From assembly GCA_947623915.1 (NCBI GenBank), contig CANQIB010000010.1:16350-80349 (forward strand): DNA of 64,000 bases, read 5' to 3'. A program made the translations under genes and the position numbers. The notes under the pieces were generated by a model. The model made no database searches, had not been told where the DNA came from, and saw nothing but the letters and a program-made list of their open reading frames with translations. The first letter of the stretch is position 1; each line of letters begins with the position of its first letter. Positions 43,688 through 51,949 of the stretch are shown here, piece after piece. This DNA is from an uncultured Ruminiclostridium sp. (GTDB lineage Bacteria; Bacillota; Clostridia; Oscillospirales; Ruminococcaceae).

Positions 43688-44641
43688 ATGTTAAAGGAAA
43701 AAGGCTTTCACAAGGGGATAGACCTCGGAGGTTGGCTGTCGCAGTGCGACTACAGCGAGGACAGGCTGAATAATTTTATTACGGAAAAGGATTTTGAAAT
43801 AATAGCGTCATGGGGGCTGGATCATGTGAGGCTGCCCATCGACTACAACGTTTTGGAAAACGAGGACGGCGGCTATAAGCAGGAGGGTTTCGACCGTGTT
43901 TGCCGCGCGGTGGAGTGTGCAAAGAAAAACGGGCTTGGGCTCGTGCTGGATCTGCATAAAACAGCAGGATTTTCCTTTGACCAAGACGAAAACGAAAACG
44001 GCTTTTTTGAAAGCGAAAAATATCAGGAACGTTTCTACAAGCTGTGGGAAAAGCTGGCGGAGAGCTTCGGCGCGTACAATGATTTTGTGCTGTTCGAGCT
44101 GCTCAACGAAGTGACCGACCCGTCGGTCATAACCGCATGGAACGGTATAGTAAAAAACTGTATTCGCCGTATTCGCGCTTATGCGCCTGACACGGTGATA
44201 CTGGTGGGCAGCTACTGGAACAACAGCCCCGACGCGCTGAAAGATCTTGACCCGCCGTATGACGACAAGGTGGTTTATAATTTCCATTGCTACTCGCCGC
44301 TGAAATTCACCCATCAGGGCGCTACCTGGGCGGCGGCTTCGGTAGACGTGGACGCGAGATATTCAGTCGATGAGCTGGGGATAACGCCGGAGTATTTTGA
44401 AAACGCGTTCGCCTCCGCTTTGGAAAAAGCGAAAAGCTGCGGCGCGGAGCTGTACTGCGGAGAATACGGAGTTATAGACGTGGTATCGCCGGAAGAGACC
44501 TTGAAATGGTACAAAGCCATCAACGCGGCGTTTGAAAAATTCGGCATAGCGAGAGCCGCTTGGAGCTACAAGGAAATGGACTTCGGCATCGCCGACAGCC
44601 GTATGGACGGCGTGCGAGCCGAGCTTATCAAGTATCTTTAA
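43688..44641 (+). CDS. glycoside hydrolase family 5 (cellulase-type) enzyme, no signal peptide
   Basis: This 317-residue TIM-barrel hydrolase has the GH5 acid/base in LFELLNEV (Glu141) and the nucleophile in LYCGEYGV (Glu259), with the substrate-binding VRLPIDYNV, LDLHKTAG and FHCYSPLKFTHQGA. GH5 members cleave beta-glucans, mannans or related glycans. There is no signal peptide or binding module, so it should act inside the cell on imported oligosaccharides. Start at 43688 is supported by AGAAAGGTG; the in-frame ATG at 43646 has no such site. It is a single gene ended by the hairpin at 44669-44697. Confidence 0.9.
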   Translation: MLKEKGFHKGIDLGGWLSQCDYSEDRLNNFITEKDFEIIASWGLDHVRLPIDYNVLENEDGGYKQEGFDRVCRAVECAKKNGLGLVLDLHKTAGFSFDQDENENGFFESEKYQERFYKLWEKLAESFGAYNDFVLFELLNEVTDPSVITAWNGIVKNCIRRIRAYAPDTVILVGSYWNNSPDALKDLDPPYDDKVVYNFHCYSPLKFTHQGATWAAASVDVDARYSVDELGITPEYFENAFASALEKAKSCGAELYCGEYGVIDVVSPEETLKWYKAINAAFEKFGIARAAWSYKEMDFGIADSRMDGVRAELIKYL

Positions 44642-44668
44642 ACACGGCGCAACCAGTAATGATATAAA

Positions 44669-44697
44669 AAGCGGACGGAGTAGAACCCCGTCCGCTT
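44669..44697 (+). terminator. terminator-like hairpin after the GH5 gene
   Basis: AAGCGGACGG pairs with CCGTCCGCTT. A near-copy of the whole hairpin occurs at 45087-45116, where it is followed by ATTTTT. Confidence 0.7.
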
Positions 44698-44721
44698 GTC
44701 TGTAGAAAAAGGTCAATATAA

Positions 44722-45116
44722 CTTAGGCAAGATTTTCCCCGCCGCGTATAGCGGCGGGGAAAATTTCGTAATCAGCAGGTGGACACAATCCTCCTGCTGA
44801 TTACCAAGTGCGGCGGCTGCCGCACCTTGCCACGTTGAATGACGGGGCAAGCCCCTTATTGAAAGCGGAAGGAAAGAGTTGAGTTTAAAACTGTCCGCCG
44901 TTCGGCGGAAAGTTCACGGGGAAAACCATCAGGGTTTTCACCCTCAAGTTTGATAAGAGCCGCGCAAAGCTGGCGGCAGCAACCAATTTTTAAAGCATTA
45001 AAAATGGGTTAATCGAGCGATACCGCTTATGCGGTATCACCGATTTTTTGTCAGCTTGTCGAAAAATAACTTTTTCGACAAGCTGAAGCGGACGGAGCAA
45101 AGCCCCGTCCGATTTT
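44722..45116. other. non-coding hairpin-rich element (possible structured RNA or small mobile element)
   Basis: No credible gene lies in 44642-45127. Instead, inverted repeats follow one another: 14-bp stem 44732-44764; 12-bp stem 44768-44804; 7-bp 44808-44825; 5-bp 44844-44855; 7-bp 44894-44909; about 10-bp 44918-44943; 12-bp 44981-45010; 8-bp 45019-45038 inside AATCG/CGATT and followed by T; perfect 16-bp 45051-45086; and a copy of the GH5 terminator at 45087-45116. The first three hairpins are enclosed by GGCAAG (44726-44731) and CTTGCC (44826-44831), giving a four-way junction. I do not recognise an RNA family. Direction, if transcribed, is uncertain; the T-run at 45044-45049 favours plus. 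Confidence 0.55.
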
Positions 45117-45127
45117 TATACTTGGAT

Positions 45128-45766
45128 CTATTTCGTTCCGAACAGTCTGTCGCCGCCGTCGCCTATTCCGGGCACGATATACAGATCCTCGTTCAGTCCG
45201 TCGTCCATCGCTCCGCAATATATATCCACGTCGGGGAAAGCGTCCAAAAGCGCCTTTGCTCCTTCGGGGCAGGCGATAAGGCACATGAATTTCACCGAAC
45301 GAGCGCCGCTCTCCTTTACACGCTTAACGGCGTGTACGGCGGACACTCCCGTCGCCAGCATGAGGTCGGTTATTATAACGTCGCGCTCGTCTATATCGAA
45401 CGGCAGCTTGCAATAATATTCCGACGCGGTGCTGCCGTTGGACTTATCGCGGAAAATTCCGATATGTCCTATCTTTGCGGCGGGCACGAGCTTTATCGCG
45501 CCGTCCACCATGCCCAGTCCCGCGCGGAGGATAGGCACGAAAGCCAGCTTTCTGCCGGATATTATGCTGGAATCGGCTATCGCCACCGGCGTTTGTATCT
45601 GGACCGATTTCAACGGCAGATCGCGCGTCGCCTCATAGCACATCAGCATGGATATTTCCGACACCAGCTCTCTGAATTCCTTAGAGCCGGTGTTTTTATC
45701 TCTGAGCAGAGAGATCTTGTGCTGTACCAGCGGATGATCGCAAATGTGGAGCTTTTCGTTTTCCAT
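45128..45766 (-). CDS. upp: uracil phosphoribosyltransferase
   Basis: This 212-residue salvage enzyme makes UMP from uracil and PRPP. It has the type-I PRTase PRPP loop [14 protein letters not shown], where the usual DPMLATGGS is slightly altered, and the uracil-binding [16 protein letters not shown] at the C-terminus. It closes the minus-strand run fhs-tsaE-tsaB-rpiB-upp, 60 bp after rpiB. Confidence 0.95.
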   Translation of the reverse strand: MENEKLHICDHPLVQHKISLLRDKNTGSKEFRELVSEISMLMCYEATRDLPLKSVQIQTPVAIADSSIISGRKLAFVPILRAGLGMVDGAIKLVPAAKIGHIGIFRDKSNGSTASEYYCKLPFDIDERDVIITDLMLATGVSAVHAVKRVKESGARSVKFMCLIACPEGAKALLDAFPDVDIYCGAMDDGLNEDLYIVPGIGDGGDRLFGTK

Positions 45767-45826
45767 AATGTCCTCGTTTCTCCCCGCAGCACGGGGTATT
45801 ATTTTTTGCTTGCAGCCGTGTTTTAC

Positions 45827-46264
45827 TTAACGTCTGTTTTCTATATCGGTTATTTTTTTCACTCTCTCGGCGTGTCTGCCGCCTTCAAATCCCGTGGAGA
45901 GGAATTTTTTCACTATTCCCTCCGCCACTCCGCTGCCTATGACTCTGCCGCCCATGCAAAGCACGTTCGCGTCGTTGTGCAGCCTTGTGAATTCCGCGGT
46001 ATACTCGTTATGGCATACCGCCGCGCGGATACCTTTTATCTTGTTCGCCGCCATGGATATACCTATGCCCGTACCGCATATCAGTATGCCCCTGTCACAT
46101 TCTCCGACGGTTATCTTCTCGCAGACCGCCTGCGCAATATCGGGATAATCGCAGGTCTCGCCGTTGCAGCCGCAGTCGGTGTATTTTTCTCCCAACTCGT
46201 CCAACAGCTTCATTACCTCGCATTTCAAGGCGTATCCCGCCCTGTCGCAGCCTATCGCAAGCAT
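45827..46264 (-). CDS. rpiB: ribose-5-phosphate isomerase B
   Basis: This 145-residue enzyme interconverts ribose-5-phosphate and ribulose-5-phosphate in the pentose phosphate pathway. The catalytic cysteine loop ILICGTGIGISMAANK and the HNDANVLCMGGRVIG segment are typical. The N-terminal CDRAGYALK has Arg where most RpiB proteins have His after the Asp, in the phosphate-binding area. It is four bases from tsaB upstream. The related LacA/LacB isomerases are less likely given the housekeeping context. Confidence 0.9.
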   Translation of the reverse strand: MLAIGCDRAGYALKCEVMKLLDELGEKYTDCGCNGETCDYPDIAQAVCEKITVGECDRGILICGTGIGISMAANKIKGIRAAVCHNEYTAEFTRLHNDANVLCMGGRVIGSGVAEGIVKKFLSTGFEGGRHAERVKKITDIENRR

Positions 46265-46268
46265 AACA

Positions 46269-46973
46269 TCATTCCTTCCCTGTTTTCAGCCTTTGCTCAA
46301 GCTCTCTTTGCGCCTGCGGGAGCTGAATGTACAACGGCATTATCTTTTCCGCAGGCTGCGCAGCGGTATGCAGCGCCGCAAGGCACACTCCGCAGGCGCT
46401 TGACTGCACCGCCCCGATCGGCTTTACCGTTACGTTTTTGCCTAAATCGGCGGCTTTTGCCAAAACAGCCGCGCCGTCGCCGGTAACTACCGTTCTTTCA
46501 TCGGAATATTTTTCGATAAGTGCGACCGCCTCCTGCAAAGATACGCACCGTTCCTCCGTCAGCCGTTCGAGCTTTTCTCCGTCAGCACGGAACAAAGCGC
46601 AGTACAGTCCGCCTACCTTAGCGTCTATCGCCGCAAGCACCGTTCCGCAGGATTCTCCCGCGGCGTAAGCCGCCGCCTCGCAGGCGGTCACTCCCGCGCA
46701 GGGGATATTTTTCCCAAAGCACAGCCCCTTTGCATAGGATACGCCTATCCTTATGCCGGTAAACGAGCCGGGACCCACCGATACTGCGACAAGTCCTATA
46801 TCCGAAAGGGTGCAGCCGCAGGCAAAAAGCATATTCTCCACCATCGGCGCAAGCGTCACCGAATGTGTCAGTCGGTTGTTTATCTCATACCTTGCGGTGA
46901 ATTTCTCCCGTTCGGTATCGTACACCGCCGCCGCGCACGCCGCCGTGCCGGTATCAATACCCAATATCAGCAT
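46269..46973 (-). CDS. tsaB: tRNA threonylcarbamoyladenosine biosynthesis protein TsaB
   Basis: This 234-residue ASKHA-fold scaffold protein dimerises with TsaD and works with TsaE to install t6A at position 37 of ANN-decoding tRNAs. ILGIDTGTAACAAAV at the N-terminus, HSVTLAPMVENML and SVGPGSFTGIRIGVSYAKGL are the family marks. It follows tsaE by ten bases. TsaD and TsaC are not in the window. Confidence 0.93.
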   Translation of the reverse strand: MLILGIDTGTAACAAAVYDTEREKFTARYEINNRLTHSVTLAPMVENMLFACGCTLSDIGLVAVSVGPGSFTGIRIGVSYAKGLCFGKNIPCAGVTACEAAAYAAGESCGTVLAAIDAKVGGLYCALFRADGEKLERLTEERCVSLQEAVALIEKYSDERTVVTGDGAAVLAKAADLGKNVTVKPIGAVQSSACGVCLAALHTAAQPAEKIMPLYIQLPQAQRELEQRLKTGKE

Positions 46974-46983
46974 TTGTTTCCCT

Positions 46984-47400
46984 TCAGTCGATAAATGTTA
47001 TAGTGCGCGTAAGGTCGCCGGTCTTTTCTATCTCTACAATACAACGATTTTCCAGATAGCTTTCCAAAGCCGGTATATTCTCGCTCCACTCGATAACACA
47101 GATACCGTCCCGCTCGATATAATCGAAAAATCCCATCTCGTACAGCTCGGACAGACTGCTTATTCTGAACAGGTCGAAATGAAATATCGGCGTGCTGCCC
47201 TCATACTCGTTTACGATGGCAAAGGTCGGGCTGACAACGTCGTTTGCTCCGAAATATCCCGCTATCCCTTTTGTGAGCTGAGTTTTTCCCGCGCCCATCT
47301 CTCCTCGGAACAGCAGACAATCTCCCCGCCGCAGATACGACGCTATCTGTCTGCCTATCTCTATAGTTTCCTCCGGCGAGGAGGAGATAAACGTCATCAT
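46984..47400 (-). CDS. tsaE: tRNA threonylcarbamoyladenosine biosynthesis ATPase TsaE
   Basis: This 138-residue P-loop ATPase drives turnover of the TsaBD complex in t6A synthesis. Walker A is FRGEMGAGKTQLTKG, and VSPTFAIVNEYEG and HFDLFRISSLSELYEMG are conserved. The start codon overlaps the fhs stop by ATGA, so translation is coupled to fhs. Length is normal. Confidence 0.95.
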   Translation of the reverse strand: MMTFISSSPEETIEIGRQIASYLRRGDCLLFRGEMGAGKTQLTKGIAGYFGANDVVSPTFAIVNEYEGSTPIFHFDLFRISSLSELYEMGFFDYIERDGICVIEWSENIPALESYLENRCIVEIEKTGDLTRTITFID

Positions 47401-49073
47401 CAGAACAGTCCGGTTATCTCGCCGTCCGCCGCAACGTCTATGCTGTTCGCGGCGGGAACTTTAGGAAGTCCCGGCATGGTCATTATCTCGCCGGTAAGCG
47501 CTACTACAAAGCCCGCGCCGTTGGACAGCTTTACGTCCCTTATCGTTATCTTGAATCCCTCCGGCTTACCCAGCTTGGCGGGGTCGTCCGAAAGAGAATA
47601 CTGAGTTTTTGCGACGCATACGGGTATACGGTCGCAGCCGAGCGCCTCTATCTCCTTTATCGCCTTTTCCGCCTGAGCGGTATAGGTCACGCCGTCGGCG
47701 CGGTATATCTCACGGGCTATCGTTTCGAGCTTTTCCTTTATCGGCAGCTTTTCGTCATACAGCGGACTAAAATCGCTGCCGTCGGACGCCTCGATGGTAT
47801 CGCATACCTTGTTTGCAAGGTCGATACCGCCCTCGCCGCCCTTAGCGAATACCTCCGCCAGCGACACGGTAACTCCCATGTCGGCGCAGAATTTCTCTAT
47901 ATACTCTATCTCCGCGTCGGTGTCGGTATTAAAGCGATTTATCGCCACCACTACCGGCACGCCGAATTTACGCATATTCTCGATATGGGTCTGCAAATTA
48001 ACTATGCCCTTTTTCAGCGCGTCGAGATTTTCCGACGCAAGCTCGGTCTTAGGCACTCCGCCGTTGTATTTAAGCGCGCGTATCGTCGCTACCAGCACGG
48101 TGCAATCCGGCTTCAGCCCCGCAAAGCGGCACTTTATGTCAAAGAATTTCTCCGCGCCGAGATCCGAGCCGAAGCCTGCCTCTGTTATCGCATAATCGCC
48201 TAATTTGAGCGCGAGCTTTGTTGCGCGTATGCTGTTGCAGCCGTGCGCTATATTTGCGAACGGGCCGCCGTGGATTATCGCGGGGGTGTTCTCCAGCGTC
48301 TGTACCAAATTCGGATTTATCGCGTCTTTGAGCAGCGCGGTAAGCGCTCCCACCGCCTGAAGGTCCGCGGCGTATATCGGTTTGTTATCATATGTATATG
48401 CTACCAGTATCCTGCCCAGCCGCTTTTTAAGGTCCTCCAGATCCTCCGCAAGACAAAGTATCGCCATGAACTCGGTCGCTACCGTGATACGGAAATGATC
48501 CTCTCTCGGCACGCCGTTCACCTTTCCGCCAAGACCTATTGTGATATTTCTCAGCGCGCGGTCGTTCATGTCAAGGCAGCGGTCTATCATCACGCGGCGC
48601 GGGTCGATATTCAGCGCGTTGCCCTGCTGGATATGGTTGTCCAACAGCGCGCAAAGCAGATTGTTTGCCGAGGTGAGCGCGTGCATATCTCCCGTGAAAT
48701 GCAGGTTGATGTCCTCCATCGGCACTACCTGCGCGTAACCGCCTCCGGCAGCTCCGCCCTTTATGCCGAACACAGGACCCAGCGACGGCTCACGCAGCGC
48801 CAGCACCGCGTTTTTGCCTATTCGGTTCATCGCCTGACCCAGTCCCACGGAAGTGGTAGTCTTTCCCTCGCCCGCGGGGGTGGGGTTTATCGCCGTTACC
48901 AGTATCAGCTTTCCGTCCGGCTTATCGGCAAGACGGTCGATACATTCCTGCGATATTTTCGCTTTGTAATGTCCGTAAGGTATCAGCTCGTCCTCCGCTA
49001 TACCGAGAGGAGCGGCTATCTCCTTTATCTTCTTCATCTTCGCGTTCTGCGCTATTTCAATATCAGTAAGCAT
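47400..49073 (-). CDS. fhs: formate-tetrahydrofolate ligase
   Basis: This 557-residue enzyme makes 10-formyl-THF from formate, THF and ATP for purines and one-carbon metabolism. The P-loop [34 protein letters not shown], and the C-terminal [18 protein letters not shown] are conserved. The start is taken at 49073, where AGAAAGGG is well placed; the longer in-frame form adds ten residues without a ribosome site. It is first in a run with tsaE, tsaB, rpiB and upp, behind a 17-bp-spaced promoter. No THF riboswitch was recognised in the short leader. Confidence 0.96.
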   Translation of the reverse strand: MLTDIEIAQNAKMKKIKEIAAPLGIAEDELIPYGHYKAKISQECIDRLADKPDGKLILVTAINPTPAGEGKTTTSVGLGQAMNRIGKNAVLALREPSLGPVFGIKGGAAGGGYAQVVPMEDINLHFTGDMHALTSANNLLCALLDNHIQQGNALNIDPRRVMIDRCLDMNDRALRNITIGLGGKVNGVPREDHFRITVATEFMAILCLAEDLEDLKKRLGRILVAYTYDNKPIYAADLQAVGALTALLKDAINPNLVQTLENTPAIIHGGPFANIAHGCNSIRATKLALKLGDYAITEAGFGSDLGAEKFFDIKCRFAGLKPDCTVLVATIRALKYNGGVPKTELASENLDALKKGIVNLQTHIENMRKFGVPVVVAINRFNTDTDAEIEYIEKFCADMGVTVSLAEVFAKGGEGGIDLANKVCDTIEASDGSDFSPLYDEKLPIKEKLETIAREIYRADGVTYTAQAEKAIKEIEALGCDRIPVCVAKTQYSLSDDPAKLGKPEGFKITIRDVKLSNGAGFVVALTGEIMTMPGLPKVPAANSIDVAADGEITGLF

Positions 49074-49144
49074 GATTTCCCTTTCTGCGTTCACATCGCA
49101 CATCTTATCGGGGCTGTCCGCCGCCGTATATTTCTCATACTAAG

Positions 49145-49173
49145 AGTATAACACACCGCACGGGAAAATTCAA
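49145..49173 (-). promoter_or_regulatory. sigma-A promoter of the fhs operon
   Basis: On the minus strand TTGAAT (plus 49168-49173) and TATACT (plus 49145-49150), 17-bp spacer. Confidence 0.75.
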
Positions 49174-49215
49174 GTGTAATTTAGTCATTCGTTCGGCGCG
49201 GGAAAAAGCCCGCCG

Positions 49216-51441
49216 TCACTCCAGTTTAAGCTGGGTGATATCCCCGCCTGCCGCGCCTGCCGCAGGCACGTTCTTTGCGCGGTATTTGTCGGGGTCGCGC
49301 AATGTTCCCTCCTCATACGGCATAGCGGCGGCAAGCTCGGTCTTGGTAAGTCTCATTACCTGCACTCCCTGCGTATCTCTTGCCGCTTTGGGCAGGATAA
49401 GCGCGGTATTGAAGATAAGCGTCTTCCCCGCGGCGGAATAAAGCAGGAAATCGCGATCCTCCTTTATATGCCACATCGAAACGAGCGGAGAGGCGTCGCT
49501 GTAAGCGTTAGCCAGCTTTTTGCGGCGGGTCTTGGTCTCAAAGGAGGACATCGGCACTTTGGCGCATTTCCCGTTTTTAAAGAACAGCACCAGCATACCC
49601 GAAAAATCCTCGCAGGCTATCGCCTTGATTATCCGTTCGCCGTTTTCCGCTTCCAGCTTGGCGGGAACATATTCTCCCATAACGCTCGCCTTGGTGTCGT
49701 CAAAATCCGATGCTTTTGCCTTATACACCTGATATTTGTCGGTGAAAAACAGCAGCTCGGTGCGGTTGGTGCCCTCGTGCGACATAACTATCTCGTCGTT
49801 TTCTTTCAGCTTATGCTCGCTGCTCATGCGCAGCGACTGCGGGGTTATCTTCTTGAAGTAACCCTCTCTGGTAAAGAACAGATTGACCGAATAATCCGGC
49901 ACTTCCTCCGCCTGTTCCTCGTTATCCTCCTCTACGTCGTATAAGAACTGTGACTTTCTCGGCTTGCCGTATTTTTCGGATATTTCTTTTAGCTCGGAAA
50001 TGATTATCTGCTTTACCCTGCGCTCGGAGGATAAAATATCCTCCATATCCTCTATATCGGCTTTAAGCTGCTCTATCTCCTCGATACGCTTTAATATGAA
50101 CGCCTTGTTGATATTGCGCAGCTTTATATCCGCGACGTATTCCGCTTGGATCTCGTCTATGCCGAAGCCTATCATAAGGTTAGGCACGACCTCGTTTTCT
50201 TCCTCGGTCTCACGGATTATCTTTATCGCCTTGTCTATATCCAGCAGTATCTTGGAAAGTCCTTGGAGCAGATGCAGCTTTTCTTTCTTTTTCCTGAGGT
50301 CGTATTTTACCCGACGCTTTACGCCTGTCATGCGGAAATCCGACCACTCGTACAGTATCTCCTTTATGCCCATAACCTTGGGCATTCCGCCTATAAGTAT
50401 ATTGAAATTGCAGGAAAACACGTCCTGTAACGGAGTCAGCCTGAACAGCTTTTGCATAAGCGCGTCGGGATCGACTCTGCGTTTAAGGTCCAGCGTTATC
50501 TTAAGGCCTGAAAGGTCGGTCTCGTCGCGCACATCGGTTATTTCCTTTATTTTCCCCAGCTTTACCAGCTCGACTATCTTGTCTATTATGGCTTCCGAGG
50601 TGGCGGTAGGCGGTATTTCGGTTATCTCCACGCAGTTTGCGTCGCTGTCGAAGGTGTATCTGCTGCGCACCTTTACCGAGCCGCGCCCGCTCTCGTATAT
50701 CCTGCGCATCTCCTGCTCGTCGGCTATTATATACCCTCCGCCCGGAAAATCCGGCCCCGGCAGGGTGGATATAACGTCGTGGTCGGGGTTTTTCATCAGC
50801 GCAGCCGCCGTTTCGCATACCTCGGTGAGATTGAACGAGCAGATATTGCTCGCCATGCCGACCGCTATGCCTATATTGCTGTTCACCAGCACCGACGGGA
50901 ATTTCACCGGCAGCAGCACGGGTTCCGTCATACTGTTGTCGTAATTCGGCGCGAAATCCACCGTGTCCTTGTCTATATCCGCAAACAGCTCCGCGCAGAT
51001 AGGGTCGAGCTTTGCCTCGGTATATCTCGACGCGGCGTAGGACATATCCCTGGAATATGCCTTGCCGAAGTTGCCCTTGCTGTCGATATACGGGTGCAGC
51101 AGCGATTCATTGCCCCGCGCAAGTCGTACCATGGTTTCGTATATCGCCGCGTCGCCGTGCGGGTTCAGCTTCATCGTCTGACCTACTATGTTCGCGGATT
51201 TTGTCCTCGCGCCGTTGAGCAGTCCCATTTTATACATGGTATACAGCAGCTTGCGGTGGGACGGCTTAAAGCCGTCTATCTCCGGCAGCGCGCGGGACAC
51301 GATAACGCTCATCGCGTAGGGCATATAGTTGCCTATAAGCGTTTCGGTTATCGGCTGATCCTCTACCTTGCCCGCGCCCTCGATATAGGCGTTGGGTTTT
51401 TTGGCGGAGGACGGCTTTTCTTTTCCGTTCTTTTTCTTCAT
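49216..51441 (-). CDS. parC: type IIA topoisomerase subunit A (ParC-like)
   Basis: This 741-residue subunit cuts and reseals DNA to decatenate or relax it. The catalytic tyrosine is Tyr140 in AASRYTEAKL, and the winged-helix and tower regions are recognisable (PHGDAAIYETMVRLA, FKPSHRKLLYTM). The C-terminal beta-pinwheel is short and no GyrA box was found, so it is ParC-like rather than gyrase. Ala98 occupies the place of quinolone-contact Ser83 of E. coli GyrA. A long charged helical linker (DIEDMEDILSSERRVKQ) is present. It follows an HD-domain gene by 24 bp, in a parE-HD-parC operon. Confidence 0.9.
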   Translation of the reverse strand: MKKKNGKEKPSSAKKPNAYIEGAGKVEDQPITETLIGNYMPYAMSVIVSRALPEIDGFKPSHRKLLYTMYKMGLLNGARTKSANIVGQTMKLNPHGDAAIYETMVRLARGNESLLHPYIDSKGNFGKAYSRDMSYAASRYTEAKLDPICAELFADIDKDTVDFAPNYDNSMTEPVLLPVKFPSVLVNSNIGIAVGMASNICSFNLTEVCETAAALMKNPDHDVISTLPGPDFPGGGYIIADEQEMRRIYESGRGSVKVRSRYTFDSDANCVEITEIPPTATSEAIIDKIVELVKLGKIKEITDVRDETDLSGLKITLDLKRRVDPDALMQKLFRLTPLQDVFSCNFNILIGGMPKVMGIKEILYEWSDFRMTGVKRRVKYDLRKKKEKLHLLQGLSKILLDIDKAIKIIRETEEENEVVPNLMIGFGIDEIQAEYVADIKLRNINKAFILKRIEEIEQLKADIEDMEDILSSERRVKQIIISELKEISEKYGKPRKSQFLYDVEEDNEEQAEEVPDYSVNLFFTREGYFKKITPQSLRMSSEHKLKENDEIVMSHEGTNRTELLFFTDKYQVYKAKASDFDDTKASVMGEYVPAKLEAENGERIIKAIACEDFSGMLVLFFKNGKCAKVPMSSFETKTRRKKLANAYSDASPLVSMWHIKEDRDFLLYSAAGKTLIFNTALILPKAARDTQGVQVMRLTKTELAAAMPYEEGTLRDPDKYRAKNVPAAGAAGGDITQLKLE

Positions 51442-51465
51442 TTATCCGAACTCTCTCCTTTGTCC

Positions 51466-51939
51466 TCAGAGTGAAAATTCTTCCTTGAGCTTTGCGAACC
51501 GCTCAGCCGCGCGGGGATATTCCCGCTCCACCGCGCTTTCGTCCTTCATGAAATGGTGCGCCGCTACGTCCGCGTCCCTGAGCAGCTCCTCATACGGCTG
51601 ACCGACGCTTTCCTTGTCGGAATGCGCGGCTATTGCCGTGGCTATGACCCCTATCTCGCAGGGGGTGAACAGCTCGCTCTTTGCAAGCAGCGGCAGTATC
51701 GCGTCCGCGCTTTTTTTCGCGTGACCGTCGCTCTCGCCGGTGCGGTATTTCTCGTAATCGTGGAGCAGCCCCGCTGCCGCCGCTATCTCTGTGTCCAGTC
51801 CGCGTTTTTTCGCTATCAGCACCGCCGCAAGCTCCGTTCTGAACAGATGGATATATCCGTCCTGCCTGCGCTCGTCCGGCTGCATATCGAGCATTTGCGA
51901 AACTACCGTTTCCAGCACCTTTATCCTGTCTATCTTCAT
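51466..51939 (-). CDS. HD-domain hydrolase
   Basis: This 157-residue helical protein has the HD-superfamily metal site: a histidine near the N-terminus (YIHLFRTELAAVLIA), GLLHDYEKY (the HD pair), and later AIAAHSDKE and LRDADVAAHHF. HD domains of this size hydrolyse phosphoesters or nucleotides. It lies between parE and parC, its start (51939, AAAGGAG before it) just behind the parE stop, so it is co-translated with the topoisomerase subunits. A link to topoisomerase function is not shown. Substrate unknown. Confidence 0.78.
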   Translation of the reverse strand: MKIDRIKVLETVVSQMLDMQPDERRQDGYIHLFRTELAAVLIAKKRGLDTEIAAAAGLLHDYEKYRTGESDGHAKKSADAILPLLAKSELFTPCEIGVIATAIAAHSDKESVGQPYEELLRDADVAAHHFMKDESAVEREYPRAAERFAKLKEEFSL

Positions 51940-51949
51940 TTTTTCTCCT

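Noticed and set aside
44722..45116. Insertion sequence remnant with transposase
   Set aside because: No reading frame of useful length or transposase motif is present; only palindromes are seen.
45029..46486. Plus-strand open frame of 485 codons across upp, rpiB and tsaB
   Set aside because: Overlaps three well-supported minus-strand genes; sequence is not protein-like.
49074..49150. THF riboswitch before fhs
   Set aside because: The leader is about 65 bases and the conserved core could not be found.
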